DNA of 64,000 bases from Lactobacillus johnsonii (GTDB lineage: Bacteria > Bacillota > Bacilli > Lactobacillales > Lactobacillaceae): positions 372,001 to 436,000 of the forward strand of contig NZ_CP047409.1 of the NCBI RefSeq assembly GCF_013487865.1. Reading direction: 5' to 3'. Each line of letters begins with the position of its first letter. The first letter of the stretch is position 1. The translations under genes and the position numbers were made by a program. Below the pieces are notes generated by a model, which saw nothing but the letters and a program-made list of their open reading frames with translations, had not been told where the DNA came from and did no database searches. Of the stretch, positions 8,423-16,604 are shown in pieces.

Positions 8423-9112
8423 ATGGCTACTGAAGTTTATTTAGTAAGACATGGGGAAACAATGTTTAATCAGTTGAATAAAGTTCAAGGATGGGCTGAT
8501 TCTCCACTAACTGTAAAAGGAATTAATGATCTAAAAGTAACAGCATCTAATTTATCTCAGGTTCATTTTGATAAAATGTATAGTTCTGACTTAAAGCGAG
8601 CCATTGATACAGTTCACTTAATTGCTGATACAAATGAAGTTTCTGAGATTGGTAAAATAAAAAAACTTCCAGCTTTTCGTGAAGTATTCTTTGGTACTTT
8701 TGAAGGTGACGATATTGACGAAACTTGGGAAAAAGTTGCTGTAGCTGGAGGGATGAAACCAACAAATGATGTAGTAAAAATCATTCAAACTTTAGGAATC
8801 CATGATTTTCGTGAAGCAACTAAGAAAGCTGATCCACGTCATTTAGCAGAAGATGCAGAAGCCCTCAATAATCGAATGGACCAAGCTGTTAGCCAACTAG
8901 CTGAAGAAACAAAAAGGCTAGGACGAGTTTTAATTGTGTCTCATGGAGACTTTATTAAGACTTTGGGAATTAAATACTGGGATCAAACTACACATGATCA
9001 CGATATTCCCTTTCCAGACAATGGCAGTGTGACGCGTGGAATAATTGATGATAATGGAAAATTTAAAATAATTAATTATGGTGTAAAAAACACTGACATT
9101 CCAAATCTATAA
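8423..9112 (+). CDS. Histidine phosphatase family protein
   Basis: 229 aa with the phosphoglycerate-mutase-like active site: LVRHGETMFN at residues 6-15 (phospho-accepting histidine), the arginine in SSDLKRAIDT (about 53-62), the acid in FREVFFGTFEG (about 93-103) and the second histidine in VSHGDFIKTLG (about 173). These define a small-molecule or phosphoprotein phosphatase acting in the cytoplasm; true glycolytic dPGM motifs (RHYGxLxG) are missing, so it is a phosphatase and not the mutase. The ribosome site AGAGGG precedes the ATG. Monocistronic, with its own terminator. Confidence 0.88.
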   Translation: MATEVYLVRHGETMFNQLNKVQGWADSPLTVKGINDLKVTASNLSQVHFDKMYSSDLKRAIDTVHLIADTNEVSEIGKIKKLPAFREVFFGTFEGDDIDETWEKVAVAGGMKPTNDVVKIIQTLGIHDFREATKKADPRHLAEDAEALNNRMDQAVSQLAEETKRLGRVLIVSHGDFIKTLGIKYWDQTTHDHDIPFPDNGSVTRGIIDDNGKFKIINYGVKNTDIPNL

Positions 9113-9140
9113 GATGCAGCTATCAAGTTGCATCTTTTTT
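9111..9140. terminator. Bidirectional terminator between convergent genes
   Basis: Arms AAGATGCA (9111-9118) and TGCATCTT (9129-9136), then TTTT. It serves the phosphatase gene and, on the other strand, overlaps the stop of the ArsR gene. Confidence 0.8.
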
Positions 9141-9465
9141 AGTATAAGTTTGTGGGATGTTCTTTGGCAGTATGTTCTACATGTTCAATCATGGCGTCAA
9201 TCATTGATAAAACGTCCGAGTCATTTAAAAAATAAAAGACATGAGTTCCATGTTTATGATGTTTAACCAAATTGTATTTTTCTAAAATGCCTAATTGTTT
9301 TGATACTACCGGCTGCGCAAGGGTGAGAGTAGTGGCAATTGTTGAGACATCGACTTCTTTTGAAGCATTCCGTAAAAAAAATAAAATTGAAATTCGTCTA
9401 CTATTGCTTAAAACTTTATAGATTTTAGCTGCTTCACTGACTAAATTTGTATCTGTTTGTGTCAT
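9139..9465 (-). CDS. ArsR/SmtB family metal-responsive repressor
   Basis: 108 aa winged-helix protein. The recognition helix region reads TLAQPVVSKQLGILEKYNLV (about residues 48-67), typical of ArsR/SmtB repressors. The last helix carries DAMIEHVEHTAKEH (about 90-103), an Asp/His-rich pattern like the alpha-5 zinc site of CzrA/SmtB, and there is no CxC arsenic site near the DNA-binding helix. It is divergent from a cation diffusion facilitator, which together form a standard metal-efflux module: zinc or cobalt binding would release the repressor from DNA. A candidate operator overlaps the efflux promoter. Metal preference is inferred. Confidence 0.87.
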   Translation of the reverse strand: MTQTDTNLVSEAAKIYKVLSNSRRISILFFLRNASKEVDVSTIATTLTLAQPVVSKQLGILEKYNLVKHHKHGTHVFYFLNDSDVLSMIDAMIEHVEHTAKEHPTNLY

Positions 9466-9481
9466 AATTTAGCACCTCTTA

Positions 9482-9529
9482 TTGACAATATATCAAAAAT
9501 GGAATATTATACTTTCTGCAATAAGTATA
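9482..9529 (+). promoter_or_regulatory. Promoter and ArsR-type operator of the cation efflux gene
   Basis: Consensus -35 TTGACA (9482-9487), 17-nt spacer, -10 TATTAT (9505-9510). An exact 7-bp inverted repeat, TATACTT (9508-9514) and AAGTATA (9523-9529) with an 8-nt centre, covers the start of transcription, a usual position for an ArsR/SmtB operator. Confidence 0.7.
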
Positions 9530-9559
9530 CCAAATTCGATATATTTATGGAGAAAAAAT

Positions 9560-10444
9560 ATGAAGGATAAATCATCACTACGTTACTTTTGGGTAACTTT
9601 ATTAAATATTATTATTACAATTGCGGAATTTATCGGTGGAGCCGTTTCAGGCTCACTTGCTCTGCTTTCGGATGCCGTACATAATTTAAGCGATGTTGGA
9701 TCAATTATTTTGGCCTTTGTGGCCAATTTAATTGCTAAGAGGAAGCGAAATAATAGCAAGACCTTTGGATATGATCGAGCGGAAATACTAGCAGCTTTTA
9801 CTAATGGGATAATTTTAATAGTAATCAGTATTTATTTATTTATCGAAGGAATCCAGCGATTTAGTCATCCAGAACCAATTAAAGGAAAAATTATGCTAAT
9901 TGTTTCTTTAATTGGGTTAGCTGCTAATTTAATTTCAATGCTAGTAGTCATGCAGGAAGCTAAGACGAGTCTTAATGCAAAAGCTACATTTTTAAATATG
10001 CTTTCAGATGCAATAACTAGTGTAGCAGTTGTTATTGGAGCGATTGTGATTTCAATTTGGAAAATTTACTGGGTCGATCCAGTCTTAACGATAGCAGCTT
10101 CCGTCTTTTTACTTAAAGAAGCTTATGAAGTTACTATCAAAGCGGCTAATATTTTAATGGAAACTAATCCTAGTATCAATTTAAATAAGATAAATGAATT
10201 AGTTTTGTCTTGTCCACATGTGAATAACATTCACCATGTGCATGTTTGGCAATATTCAGACAATGTAACGATGTTAGACGCACATATTAATGTGGATAAA
10301 AATCTAGATGCTGTGCAATTAGAAAAGATATACACAGAAATTGCTAAAAAATTAAAGCCACTTGGAATTAACCATGTGACACTTCAAGCAGAATGCACAC
10401 GTGGAATTAGCGATAAGATGATTTTTGATGATAAAGAAGATTAG
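9560..10444 (+). CDS. Cation diffusion facilitator (CDF) family metal efflux transporter
   Basis: 294 aa from the ATG at 9560, which has GGAG 8 bases upstream. An earlier in-frame start at 9482 is rejected because the promoter lies inside it. About six transmembrane helices fill residues 8-210. The CDF metal-site motifs are visible in helix 2 (ALLSDAVHNLSD) and helix 5 (MLSDAITSV), and the C-terminal cytoplasmic domain contains the histidine-rich CPHVNNIHHVHVWQ segment near residues 222-235. Such proteins exchange Zn2+ or Co2+/Cd2+ for protons and confer metal tolerance. The divergent ArsR/SmtB repressor points to zinc-type control. The CzcD subgroup is the nearest description. Confidence 0.9.
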   Translation: MKDKSSLRYFWVTLLNIIITIAEFIGGAVSGSLALLSDAVHNLSDVGSIILAFVANLIAKRKRNNSKTFGYDRAEILAAFTNGIILIVISIYLFIEGIQRFSHPEPIKGKIMLIVSLIGLAANLISMLVVMQEAKTSLNAKATFLNMLSDAITSVAVVIGAIVISIWKIYWVDPVLTIAASVFLLKEAYEVTIKAANILMETNPSINLNKINELVLSCPHVNNIHHVHVWQYSDNVTMLDAHINVDKNLDAVQLEKIYTEIAKKLKPLGINHVTLQAECTRGISDKMIFDDKED

Positions 10445-10451
10445 TTAATCT

Positions 10452-10496
10452 GGTTTTGCTGCTATTTGGTAAAATAGTGGCAAAGCCTTTTATTTT
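10452..10496 (+). terminator. Terminator after the cation efflux gene
   Basis: A 16-bp stem (10452-10467 with 10472-10487, with G-U pairs) is followed by TTTTATTTT. The ribosome site of the next gene starts immediately after. Confidence 0.8.
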
Positions 10497-10507
10497 AAGG
10501 AGAAAAA

Positions 10508-10765
10508 ATGAAATTCGATACTAATGATCTAAAAGAAAATCTAAAAAATTATCAAAAGAAAGCTACAGACCAATTTAAGGACTTTGCTGAAAATGATTGG
10601 CCTGATATCAAAGACCACCTAACTAAAAAAGGACAACAAGGTGGGGATTTTTTGAGGCAAAATGGTGGAAAAGCTTATCAGAATTCGGTTAAAGCTTTTA
10701 AGAAAGCAGTTCGAAACTTAGACCAAAAAGTAAATGGTACAAGCATACACAAGGATGATAAATAA
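10508..10765 (+). CDS. Small charged conserved-type hypothetical protein
   Basis: 85 aa, highly charged (many Lys/Asp/Glu), no signal peptide, no membrane segment. Residues 6-80 look like one or two amphipathic helices (NLKENLKNYQKKATDQFKD, then QNSVKAFKKAVRNLDQ), with a glycine-rich hinge at about 45-55. The pattern recalls small stress-type or YtxH-like soluble proteins but I do not recognise a family. A good ribosome site (AAGGAG) supports it. It ends one base before the start of the next small membrane protein, so the two are probably co-expressed. Confidence 0.65.
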   Translation: MKFDTNDLKENLKNYQKKATDQFKDFAENDWPDIKDHLTKKGQQGGDFLRQNGGKAYQNSVKAFKKAVRNLDQKVNGTSIHKDDK

Positions 10766-10766
10766 A

Positions 10767-11009
10767 ATGAAGGTAAATATTTGGGTTGCAGTAATAGTTT
10801 TATTGGTTGGATTATGGGATTTATATACAGCCTATAACCGGTATCAAAAACATAAAGTAACAACAAAAGAAGTTCAAAGTGATACTACTAATGGAACAAG
10901 AAAGTTGAGTACTAGTATTCCATCTGATAGGAAAGCTGATATCATTTCTTTTACAATCTTAGGTATCGTTTTTACTATTACGGGAATTGTTTTGTTTTTT
11001 ATGGTTTAA
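10767..11009 (+). CDS. Small two-TM membrane protein
   Basis: 80 aa from the ATG at 10767, one base after the previous stop; a longer frame from 10734 would start inside that gene without a ribosome site. Transmembrane segments are at residues 5-22 and about 60-79, joined by a polar 35-residue loop rich in Thr/Ser. No family recognised. Tight spacing to 10508-10765 and to the following phosphatase gene suggests a three-gene transcript. Confidence 0.6.
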   Translation: MKVNIWVAVIVLLVGLWDLYTAYNRYQKHKVTTKEVQSDTTNGTRKLSTSIPSDRKADIISFTILGIVFTITGIVLFFMV

Positions 11010-11030
11010 GTGAGGAAGGTGAGAAGAAAG

Positions 11031-11708
11031 TTGGCCAAATTAGTTTTAGTCAGGCATGGTGAAAGTATAGCTAATCGTGACAATGTTTATACAGGCTGGA
11101 ATGATGTGCCTTTAAGTAAAAAGGGGATTGAACAGGCGAAAAATGCAGGTCTTAAGGTGGAAAAAATAGCTGGATTTGTGCCAACGCATATTCATACTTC
11201 TGTCTTATCACGCGCAATTATGACGGCTAATATTATTGCGGATGTTTGCAGCTTTTTATATTTACCTATTACTAAGACTTGGCGTTTAAATGAGCGTCAC
11301 TATGGAGCGCTTCGCGGTATTAATAAGGATGTTTCAAAGAAAATTTTTGGTACTAAGCAAGTCTTAGAATGGAGACGTGGTTTTGACAGTGTACCTCCTT
11401 TATTAACGCAGCCTGTCCAAGATCGTAGATATCAAAAGTATGATATGCGTCTAATGCCCCAAGGAGAAAGTTTACATCAAACGCAGGAGAGATTAATGCC
11501 TTATTTTTGGGATCATATTGCACCTGAATTAATGGCAGGTCATGATCAATTGGTTGTAGCCCATGGCTCAAGTTTACGTGCTTTGATTAAAAAAATTGAA
11601 GATATCAGTAATGAAGATATTGTAAAAGTAGAAGTGCCCAATGCAGAGCCGATTGTTTATACTTTTGATACTGATTTGCATATTGTAAAGAAAGAAATTT
11701 TACATTAA
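11031..11708 (+). CDS. gpmA: 2,3-bisphosphoglycerate-dependent phosphoglycerate mutase family protein
   Basis: About 225 aa from TTG at 11031 (AAGGTGAG lies just upstream); a GTG at 11010 would extend it by seven basic residues. Full GpmA-type active site: LVRHGESIANRDNVYTGWND at residues 4-23 with the catalytic histidine, SVLSRAIMTA, then the mutase signature ERHYGALRG (about 86-94) which separates true dPGMs from generic phosphatases, and VVAHGSSLRALIK (about 178). It interconverts 3- and 2-phosphoglycerate in glycolysis. Some features are unusual for the main glycolytic enzyme: a hydrophobic CSFLYLP segment, and a WRRGFDSVPPLL in place of the usual WRRSYDxPPP. It may therefore be a second paralogue, not the principal one. 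Confidence 0.75.
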   Translation: MAKLVLVRHGESIANRDNVYTGWNDVPLSKKGIEQAKNAGLKVEKIAGFVPTHIHTSVLSRAIMTANIIADVCSFLYLPITKTWRLNERHYGALRGINKDVSKKIFGTKQVLEWRRGFDSVPPLLTQPVQDRRYQKYDMRLMPQGESLHQTQERLMPYFWDHIAPELMAGHDQLVVAHGSSLRALIKKIEDISNEDIVKVEVPNAEPIVYTFDTDLHIVKKEILH

Positions 11709-11710
11709 TT

Positions 11711-11737
11711 GAGTAGCCAACTGGTCTACTCTTTTTT
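11711..11737 (+). terminator. Terminator after the phosphoglycerate mutase gene
   Basis: GAGTAG (11711-11716) pairs with CTACTC (11726-11731), then TTTTTT. Confidence 0.75.
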
Positions 11738-11816
11738 AATAGTTTGTATAGGTATTTTTATGGTAAAATTTTTTACGAGTATATTTGAACAAATTCTTGT
11801 AGAGTAGGAGAAAATA

Positions 11817-12752
11817 ATGCGTAAAATATTTTTACTAAGAGGAGCACCTGGATCTGGAAAATCTTCCTTTATTGCTCGTCACCACTTGCAGCCTTACGCT
11901 ATTTCTCGTGATGAAATTAGGCTGCTATTAGCTGATTTGACGGTTTATTATGAGGAAAGTACAGATCACCTGCATCAAGTTATTCCACGCCATGTTACTG
12001 TACGTACAGAGCAAATGGTTGATAATTTGGTACAGCATAAGATGGCCTATGGAGAAACTATCATTGTCGATGGGACTCATATCACGCCAGATAAAATTGA
12101 ACATTTTCGTCCATGGGTTGAAAAGTATCGCTATGAGTTATTTGTAGTCGATTTAATGCAAAATAACACTCTAGAAAGCTTACTACAGCGTAATCAGGTT
12201 AGAATGCACTATGACTGGGTAAAACCTGACGTAATTAAAATGATGTATGAGCAATATAAAGCTCATCCGGAAGTTCCATCTTGGGCTTATTCAATTTTAC
12301 CGAATGGAATGGAACGGGCCTTAAGTCAAAAAGAAAAGAATTTAGATCATTATTCACATGTGATTTGTGTACCAGATAAGGTAAGACCAGAAGACTTTCC
12401 ACATGTGCATATTTCTAACTTTTACTTTTCTTTTAATGATGAATTTACTAAAAAATACGGAACATATAGGAACGTTATAACTTTAGGTAAAACTAGAGAA
12501 GAAGTAATCGAACAATTTAGGCTTCCATATTTTGTATTTAAATTCCACCATAAGCACTTTTTAATTTCTGCATATCCAATTCGAAATGAAATGTTAGATC
12601 CTATTCGAAAAGTAAAGGGAGTTTGGTCCTATTCAACTGGACTATATAATATTGCTGATTTTGTAAAAGAATTTCCAGAGAACGAACACCAGCATGTTCA
12701 TCAATTTAATTTAAGTAAGATTGATCCCACACGTTTATTACATATTTGGTAG
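11817..12752 (+). CDS. Polynucleotide-kinase-like P-loop protein
   Basis: 311 aa. The N-terminal half is a P-loop kinase of the polynucleotide/zeta-toxin-like group: Walker A GAPGSGKSS at residues 9-17, SRDEIRLLL (about 30-38), VDGTHITPDKIEHF (about 84-97), and an RNQVR lid segment near 125, the layout of T4 Pnkp-type 5'-kinase domains. The C-terminal 120 residues (from about DKVRPEDFPHVHISNFYF) have no family I recognise. The expected activity is ATP-dependent phosphorylation of a nucleic acid end or small molecule, with RNA repair as one possibility, but no ligase is adjacent. Monocistronic, start with AGGAG ribosome site, followed by a strong terminator. Confidence 0.75.
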   Translation: MRKIFLLRGAPGSGKSSFIARHHLQPYAISRDEIRLLLADLTVYYEESTDHLHQVIPRHVTVRTEQMVDNLVQHKMAYGETIIVDGTHITPDKIEHFRPWVEKYRYELFVVDLMQNNTLESLLQRNQVRMHYDWVKPDVIKMMYEQYKAHPEVPSWAYSILPNGMERALSQKEKNLDHYSHVICVPDKVRPEDFPHVHISNFYFSFNDEFTKKYGTYRNVITLGKTREEVIEQFRLPYFVFKFHHKHFLISAYPIRNEMLDPIRKVKGVWSYSTGLYNIADFVKEFPENEHQHVHQFNLSKIDPTRLLHIW

Positions 12753-12753
12753 T

Positions 12754-12787
12754 AAAAAATGAGAAGGTAAAACCTTCTCATTTTTTT
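12754..12787. terminator. Strong terminator
   Basis: Stem AAAAATGAGAAGG (12755-12767) with CCTTCTCATTTTT, 5-nt loop, T7 tail. Confidence 0.85.
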
Positions 12788-12901
12788 GTTAATTTAAATA
12801 GACTTTAATGGAAAAATAGCGATAATGTTCTTTTTAAGATACGGATAAGATTGAAAAAATAAAAGTCTCTTTTGCAAATCCTGTTGATGGATAATTTTAA
12901 G

Positions 12902-12917
12902 AAGGAATTAAGCAGCT
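12902..12917 (+). other. Left arm of a terminator hairpin split by the IS insertion
   Basis: AAGGAATTAAGCAGCT here is complementary (two G-U pairs) to the sequence read on the minus strand at 16601-16586, which is followed on that strand by TTTTTTC. Together with the AAAAAG loop they make a complete 16-bp terminator that was cut by insertion of the IS in its loop and separated by a later inversion. Confidence 0.8.
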
Positions 12918-12923
12918 AAAAAG

Positions 12924-14387
12924 TGATATGAACCCAAAAATTAGGACATATTATTAAACTGTTTGATTTAAAACCATATTTCGATATTGAATCGGAGTAT
13001 GGTTTTTTATTGAGCTCTTAATTCTAAAATTATTATAGTAATAAATATACTCTTTGATTGCATCTTCTAGTTCATCTAAATTCTTAAAATTTTTTTCAAA
13101 GCCATACCACATTTCTCGCTTTAAGATACCAAAAAATCCTTCCATTAATCCATCATCTAATGAATTACCTTTTCTAGACATTGATTGCTCAATACCATGA
13201 TCTGTAAGCTATTTTTGAAAGGTAGAATGTTGATATTGCCATCCTTGATCAGTGTGAAAAATAAGACCATTTAGAGAAGGATGAGCTTTATAAGCTAGGT
13301 CAAGCATGGTCATTACTTGTTCTAAAACTGGACGGCGACTTAATGTATAAGAAATTATCTCATGGGTACACCCATCCATAATTGGTGATAAATATAATTT
13401 TTCGCCGTTTAAATGAAACTCAGTTATATCTGAATACCACTTTCTATCTGGTAAAATGGCTAAAAAATTGCGACAGATCAAATTAGGTTTGATTTCACCT
13501 ACAGTTCCTCGATAACTTGAATATCTTTTTCTACGTCTAATGGCAATACCAAATAAATGCATCTTTTTCATCAGACGCTTTACTTTCTTATGATTGATTT
13601 TAATTCCTTCAATGTGCAATTGAGCTGTAATTCTTCTATAGCCGTAGCGATGTTTATGTTCCTCAAATATTTCTTTGATACGTTTCATGATCTGATGATT
13701 TTTTGAATCTTTATCATTTTGTTTTAGAACATAGTAATAATTACTTTTAGATAAGTGAGGTAAATCAGGATTAGAATTGATTACATTTAATATGAAACTG
13801 ACGGTTACATGAAGTTCTTGCCTTAGTTCAGTAACCACCTGAGCTATTTCTGGTGCTTTTGGTTTTTTCTTTTGGAAACTAAGGCGCTCAATTTTTTTAC
13901 AAATTCGTTTTCGACAGTAAGCTTGAGATTCTCTTGTTTTAAGTCTTTTACTTGTTTTTGTAGTTCTTTGATTTGTTGGTCTTTGCTTTTCATGATGTGG
14001 TCTGCCTTTCTTATGATTAATGACATTATACCCATCCTCTTTATATTTGCGAAGCCAATTATAGATCATACCTGAGCTTGGCAATCCTAAGTCTAATGAA
14101 ACTTAATTCGCTGGTTCATCGTTAATCAATATTCTTTTAATGGCAGTTTTCTTAAATTCTACCGAATAAGAAGAATATGATTTATTCAAAATTTCTAAGC
14201 CGTGAAGGTCTATTAGACGGATTAAATAATATAAATTGTCAGGTCTTACTCCATATTCTCTACCTAGTTGAGATAGTGACTTATGATAATGCTTCCAATT
14301 ATTGTAGATGTCAATTTTGTCTTGCTTAGATAATTTAGACATAATAAAAACCTCGAAATTCTTGTCCGAATTTCGGGGTTCATATCA
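12924..14387 (-). mobile_element. IS3-family insertion sequence, copy 1 (1,464 bp, defective)
   Basis: Ends are TGATATGAACCC...GGTTCATATCA with imperfect 25-bp terminal inverted repeats. It is the reverse complement of 16605-18068; the only base difference I noticed is in the right terminal repeat. Flanking bases are AAG on the left and ATA on the right, which do not match each other. AAG pairs instead with the inner flank of copy 2 (CTT) and ATA with the outer flank of copy 2 (TAT), the signature of an inversion between the copies. The transposase is broken in three places. Confidence 0.92.
12954..14342 (-). pseudogene. IS3-family (IS150-like) OrfAB transposase, three disabling lesions
   Basis: OrfA begins MSKLSKQDKIDIYNNW at 14342 and has two helix-turn-helix units. 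It is stopped by an in-frame TAA at 14103-14105, after which VSLDLGLPSSGMIYNWLRKY continues in the same frame. A one-base shift near 13990-14002 then moves the leucine-zipper part (KELQKQVKDLKQENLKL) to another frame. The normal programmed -1 heptamer A-AAA-AAC before OrfB is still present. OrfB has the DDE aspartates in WYSDITEF and FHTDQGWQYQ, but an in-frame TAG (13209-13211) separates them from the glutamate in DGLMEGFFG. No active enzyme can be expected. Confidence 0.9.
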
Positions 14388-14816
14388 ATATATTTCTTAT
14401 ACGCATATCCTTTTATATTTAATGTTATATTTTTCAAGTCTATACCCTATATACTACATTATAATCAAAAGCACTTAAGTAGAAATATATAAAAAATGAA
14501 ATAATATAATTCGTTATTTTTAAGAATTGATCCAATTTTGCTAATTTATAATTTTATTCTTCTTGCCTAAGTAGATAACCATTCTTTTCACGATTATATT
14601 ACTATAGTTACATCACTATAATTAGTAACTTAATTCACAATATAATAAATAAAGGCTGGCTATAGATAAACAATAGCTTATTATAAAGGTTTTTAGCTCT
14701 TATATTTGATCCTTTTTATTTGTAGTTTGTGAAACATGAGACTAGTATACACATGAGCAGATTAATAAATAACATATTGATTTTGTTTATTGTATATATT
14801 TAAAGGAGAGAGAAAA
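14388..14816. other. Upstream region of the GadC-like gene; probably the displaced native upstream region of secY2
   Basis: About 430 AT-rich bases without a gene. It carries the plus-strand promoter and AAAGGAGAG ribosome site (14802-14810) of the antiporter gene. Read on the minus strand toward IS copy 1 there is a plausible promoter, -35 TTGATT (14468-14463), 18-nt spacer, -10 TATAGA (14444-14439). If the 14388-16604 segment is flipped back, this end would abut the sequence before secY2 at 18069, so it probably once supplied the accessory Sec promoter. Confidence 0.55.
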
Positions 14817-16472
14817 ATGGAGAATTCTCATAAATCAGGATCTGCCAAAAAGCAAGCCTTTATCTCCATATGGACTCTAACTCTAATGAACGTGGCAATT
14901 ATCGCTGGTTTAGGTAATGACGTTCAAGAAGCCTTTTATGGTTTATCGTCAGTTACCTATTTTGCCATCGGTGCTATTTGCTTCTTCATTCCTACAGCTT
15001 TAGTAGCTGCAGAGCTAGCCTCTGGCTGGAGCAACCGTGGCGGTATTTTCCGCTGGGTTGGCGAAGGTTTAGGAAAAGGATGGGCATTAACTTGTCTGTT
15101 AATTTTATGGTTTCAGGTAATGATTAACTTCGGGATGGGGATGCCGAGTTCCGCTGCAACTATTTTGTTCTACACGCCAATGTATAACAAAGCAGTTGCC
15201 TTTGCTCAAAATCCTACCCACGTTGTTTTAATCATGACCGGATGGATTATTTTATATTGGATCATGGCTATCATTGCTAATAGAGGTGTTAAAACTTTTA
15301 CCACTATTACAAAATATGGTGTCTTAATTGGAACACTTATACCATTAGCAGTAATGATTATCCTAACTATCGTTTTGTTATGTCAGGGACATACACCTGC
15401 TATTTCCATGGTACCAAAACAATTAATTCCAAAATGGAACGGGATGAGTACTTTAGCCCTCGCAGCTGGTGTATTCTTCTCTTATACTGGAATCGATGAA
15501 AATGCTGCTTTCATTAAACGATTACGGCACCCTGAAAAAGACTTTGTATCTTCAATTTTCATTACTTTGATCTTAGTGTTCTTAATCTTCGTAGTAGGTA
15601 CTGTAATCATCGCAATGATCGTTCCAGAAAAACAAATTAATGTTTTATATTCATTAGTTACCGTATTTAAAGTTCTTGGTGAAACCTTTGCCTTTCCTTG
15701 GTTGTATCTAGTTCTAATGTGGGTCGGACTTTTCAATTTAGTTGCTTCTACTGTGACTGAACTAGCAGCTCCATCAGTTATGCTTGCCCAAGCTGGTAGT
15801 AGTGTTTTTTTACCAAAATGGTTACAAAAGAAAAACAAGCATGGAATGCCTGCTCGACTAGTTTATGTCCAAATGGCTGGAATGACTATTATTGCATATT
15901 TATTCAAATTAATTCCAAACGTAGAAGGATTCGTAATTTTATTAACACAGTGTGTCACTGTTCTATATCTTTTCTACTACATTCTAATGTTTGTCGCATT
16001 CTTACGTTACCAACAACCTAACCGTCCTCGTTCATTTAAAGTACCTGGTGGTAAAGTAGGAGCTTGGATTATTGCCAGTGTTGGTCTTATTTCATCAGTT
16101 TTCGGTATAGTTCTTGCCTTTTATCCACCAGCACAAGTTAAAGCTGAAGTTGGCTCCCCTGTCACTTATGTCGTTGTTATCGCAGTTTTAGTTGCTGTTG
16201 TATTACTTACTTGTTTAGGACTTTATCTTCTTTCTAAGAAGCACCCAAATTGGGTAAATCCAAAAAACGAATTTGCTCCATTTACTTGGGAAATTGAAGG
16301 ATTGAAGAAGCCTGAAAAAGTTACATCAAACATTCCTACTGTATTGATGTCTAAAGGACAGAATCCAATGAGGATGCCTATTAAGCGCCCATATAAACCT
16401 GATCAACAAGTAGCTAAATCAGTAGTTGATGCAGACGAACGGAATGAGTCAGTTGAAGAGAATCAAAGCTAA
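14817..16472 (+). CDS. GadC-like amino acid antiporter (APC superfamily)
   Basis: 551 aa from the ATG at 14817 (AAAGGAGAG 7 bases upstream); a start at 14790 would translate the ribosome site. About twelve transmembrane helices occupy residues 12-470. The helix-1 motif, VAAELASGWSNRGGIFRWV near residues 62-80 and SYTGIDENAAFIKRLRHPEKDF near 222 follow the glutamate:GABA antiporter group. The C-terminal tail of about 80 residues (FTWEIEGLKKPEKV...) corresponds to the acid-regulated plug of E. coli GadC. The substrate pair could be glutamate/GABA or another amino acid and amine; no decarboxylase gene is adjacent. It lies between inverted IS copies and its present orientation is derived: it was formerly divergent from secY2. 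Confidence 0.82.
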   Translation: MENSHKSGSAKKQAFISIWTLTLMNVAIIAGLGNDVQEAFYGLSSVTYFAIGAICFFIPTALVAAELASGWSNRGGIFRWVGEGLGKGWALTCLLILWFQVMINFGMGMPSSAATILFYTPMYNKAVAFAQNPTHVVLIMTGWIILYWIMAIIANRGVKTFTTITKYGVLIGTLIPLAVMIILTIVLLCQGHTPAISMVPKQLIPKWNGMSTLALAAGVFFSYTGIDENAAFIKRLRHPEKDFVSSIFITLILVFLIFVVGTVIIAMIVPEKQINVLYSLVTVFKVLGETFAFPWLYLVLMWVGLFNLVASTVTELAAPSVMLAQAGSSVFLPKWLQKKNKHGMPARLVYVQMAGMTIIAYLFKLIPNVEGFVILLTQCVTVLYLFYYILMFVAFLRYQQPNRPRSFKVPGGKVGAWIIASVGLISSVFGIVLAFYPPAQVKAEVGSPVTYVVVIAVLVAVVLLTCLGLYLLSKKHPNWVNPKNEFAPFTWEIEGLKKPEKVTSNIPTVLMSKGQNPMRMPIKRPYKPDQQVAKSVVDADERNESVEENQS

Positions 16473-16500
16473 TTTATAGTAGACACAAAATATATTTCTA

Positions 16501-16545
16501 TCCTTTTGATGAATATTTCTTATATTTCATCAAAAGGATTTTTTT
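16501..16545 (+). terminator. Terminator of the GadC-like gene
   Basis: A 13-bp stem TCCTTTTGATGAA (16501-16513) with TTCATCAAAAGGA (16526-16538), followed by T7. Confidence 0.88.
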
Positions 16546-16585
16546 GTTTAAAAACCTTATTTAACTTTAAATAATGAAATGAAAA

Positions 16586-16601
16586 AAGGAATCAAACAGC
16601 T
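16586..16601 (-). other. Right arm of the split terminator, displaced by inversion
   Basis: Read on the minus strand this is AGCTGTTTGATTCCTT followed by TTTT, complementary to 12902-12917. Bases 16602-16604 (CTT) are the inverted copy of the AAG target duplication that precedes IS copy 1. Confidence 0.8.
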
Positions 16602-16604
16602 CTT

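Noticed and set aside
9482-9559. Longer start for the cation efflux protein at 9482
   Set aside because: The -35, -10 and operator lie within this stretch; the ATG at 9560 has a proper ribosome site.
12845-12917. Remnant of an aminotransferase 3' end (peptide like IKVSFANPVDG, then EGIKQLK)
   Set aside because: Only about 16 codons between stops, and the EGIKQLK part is the arm of the split terminator, so the resemblance is probably chance.
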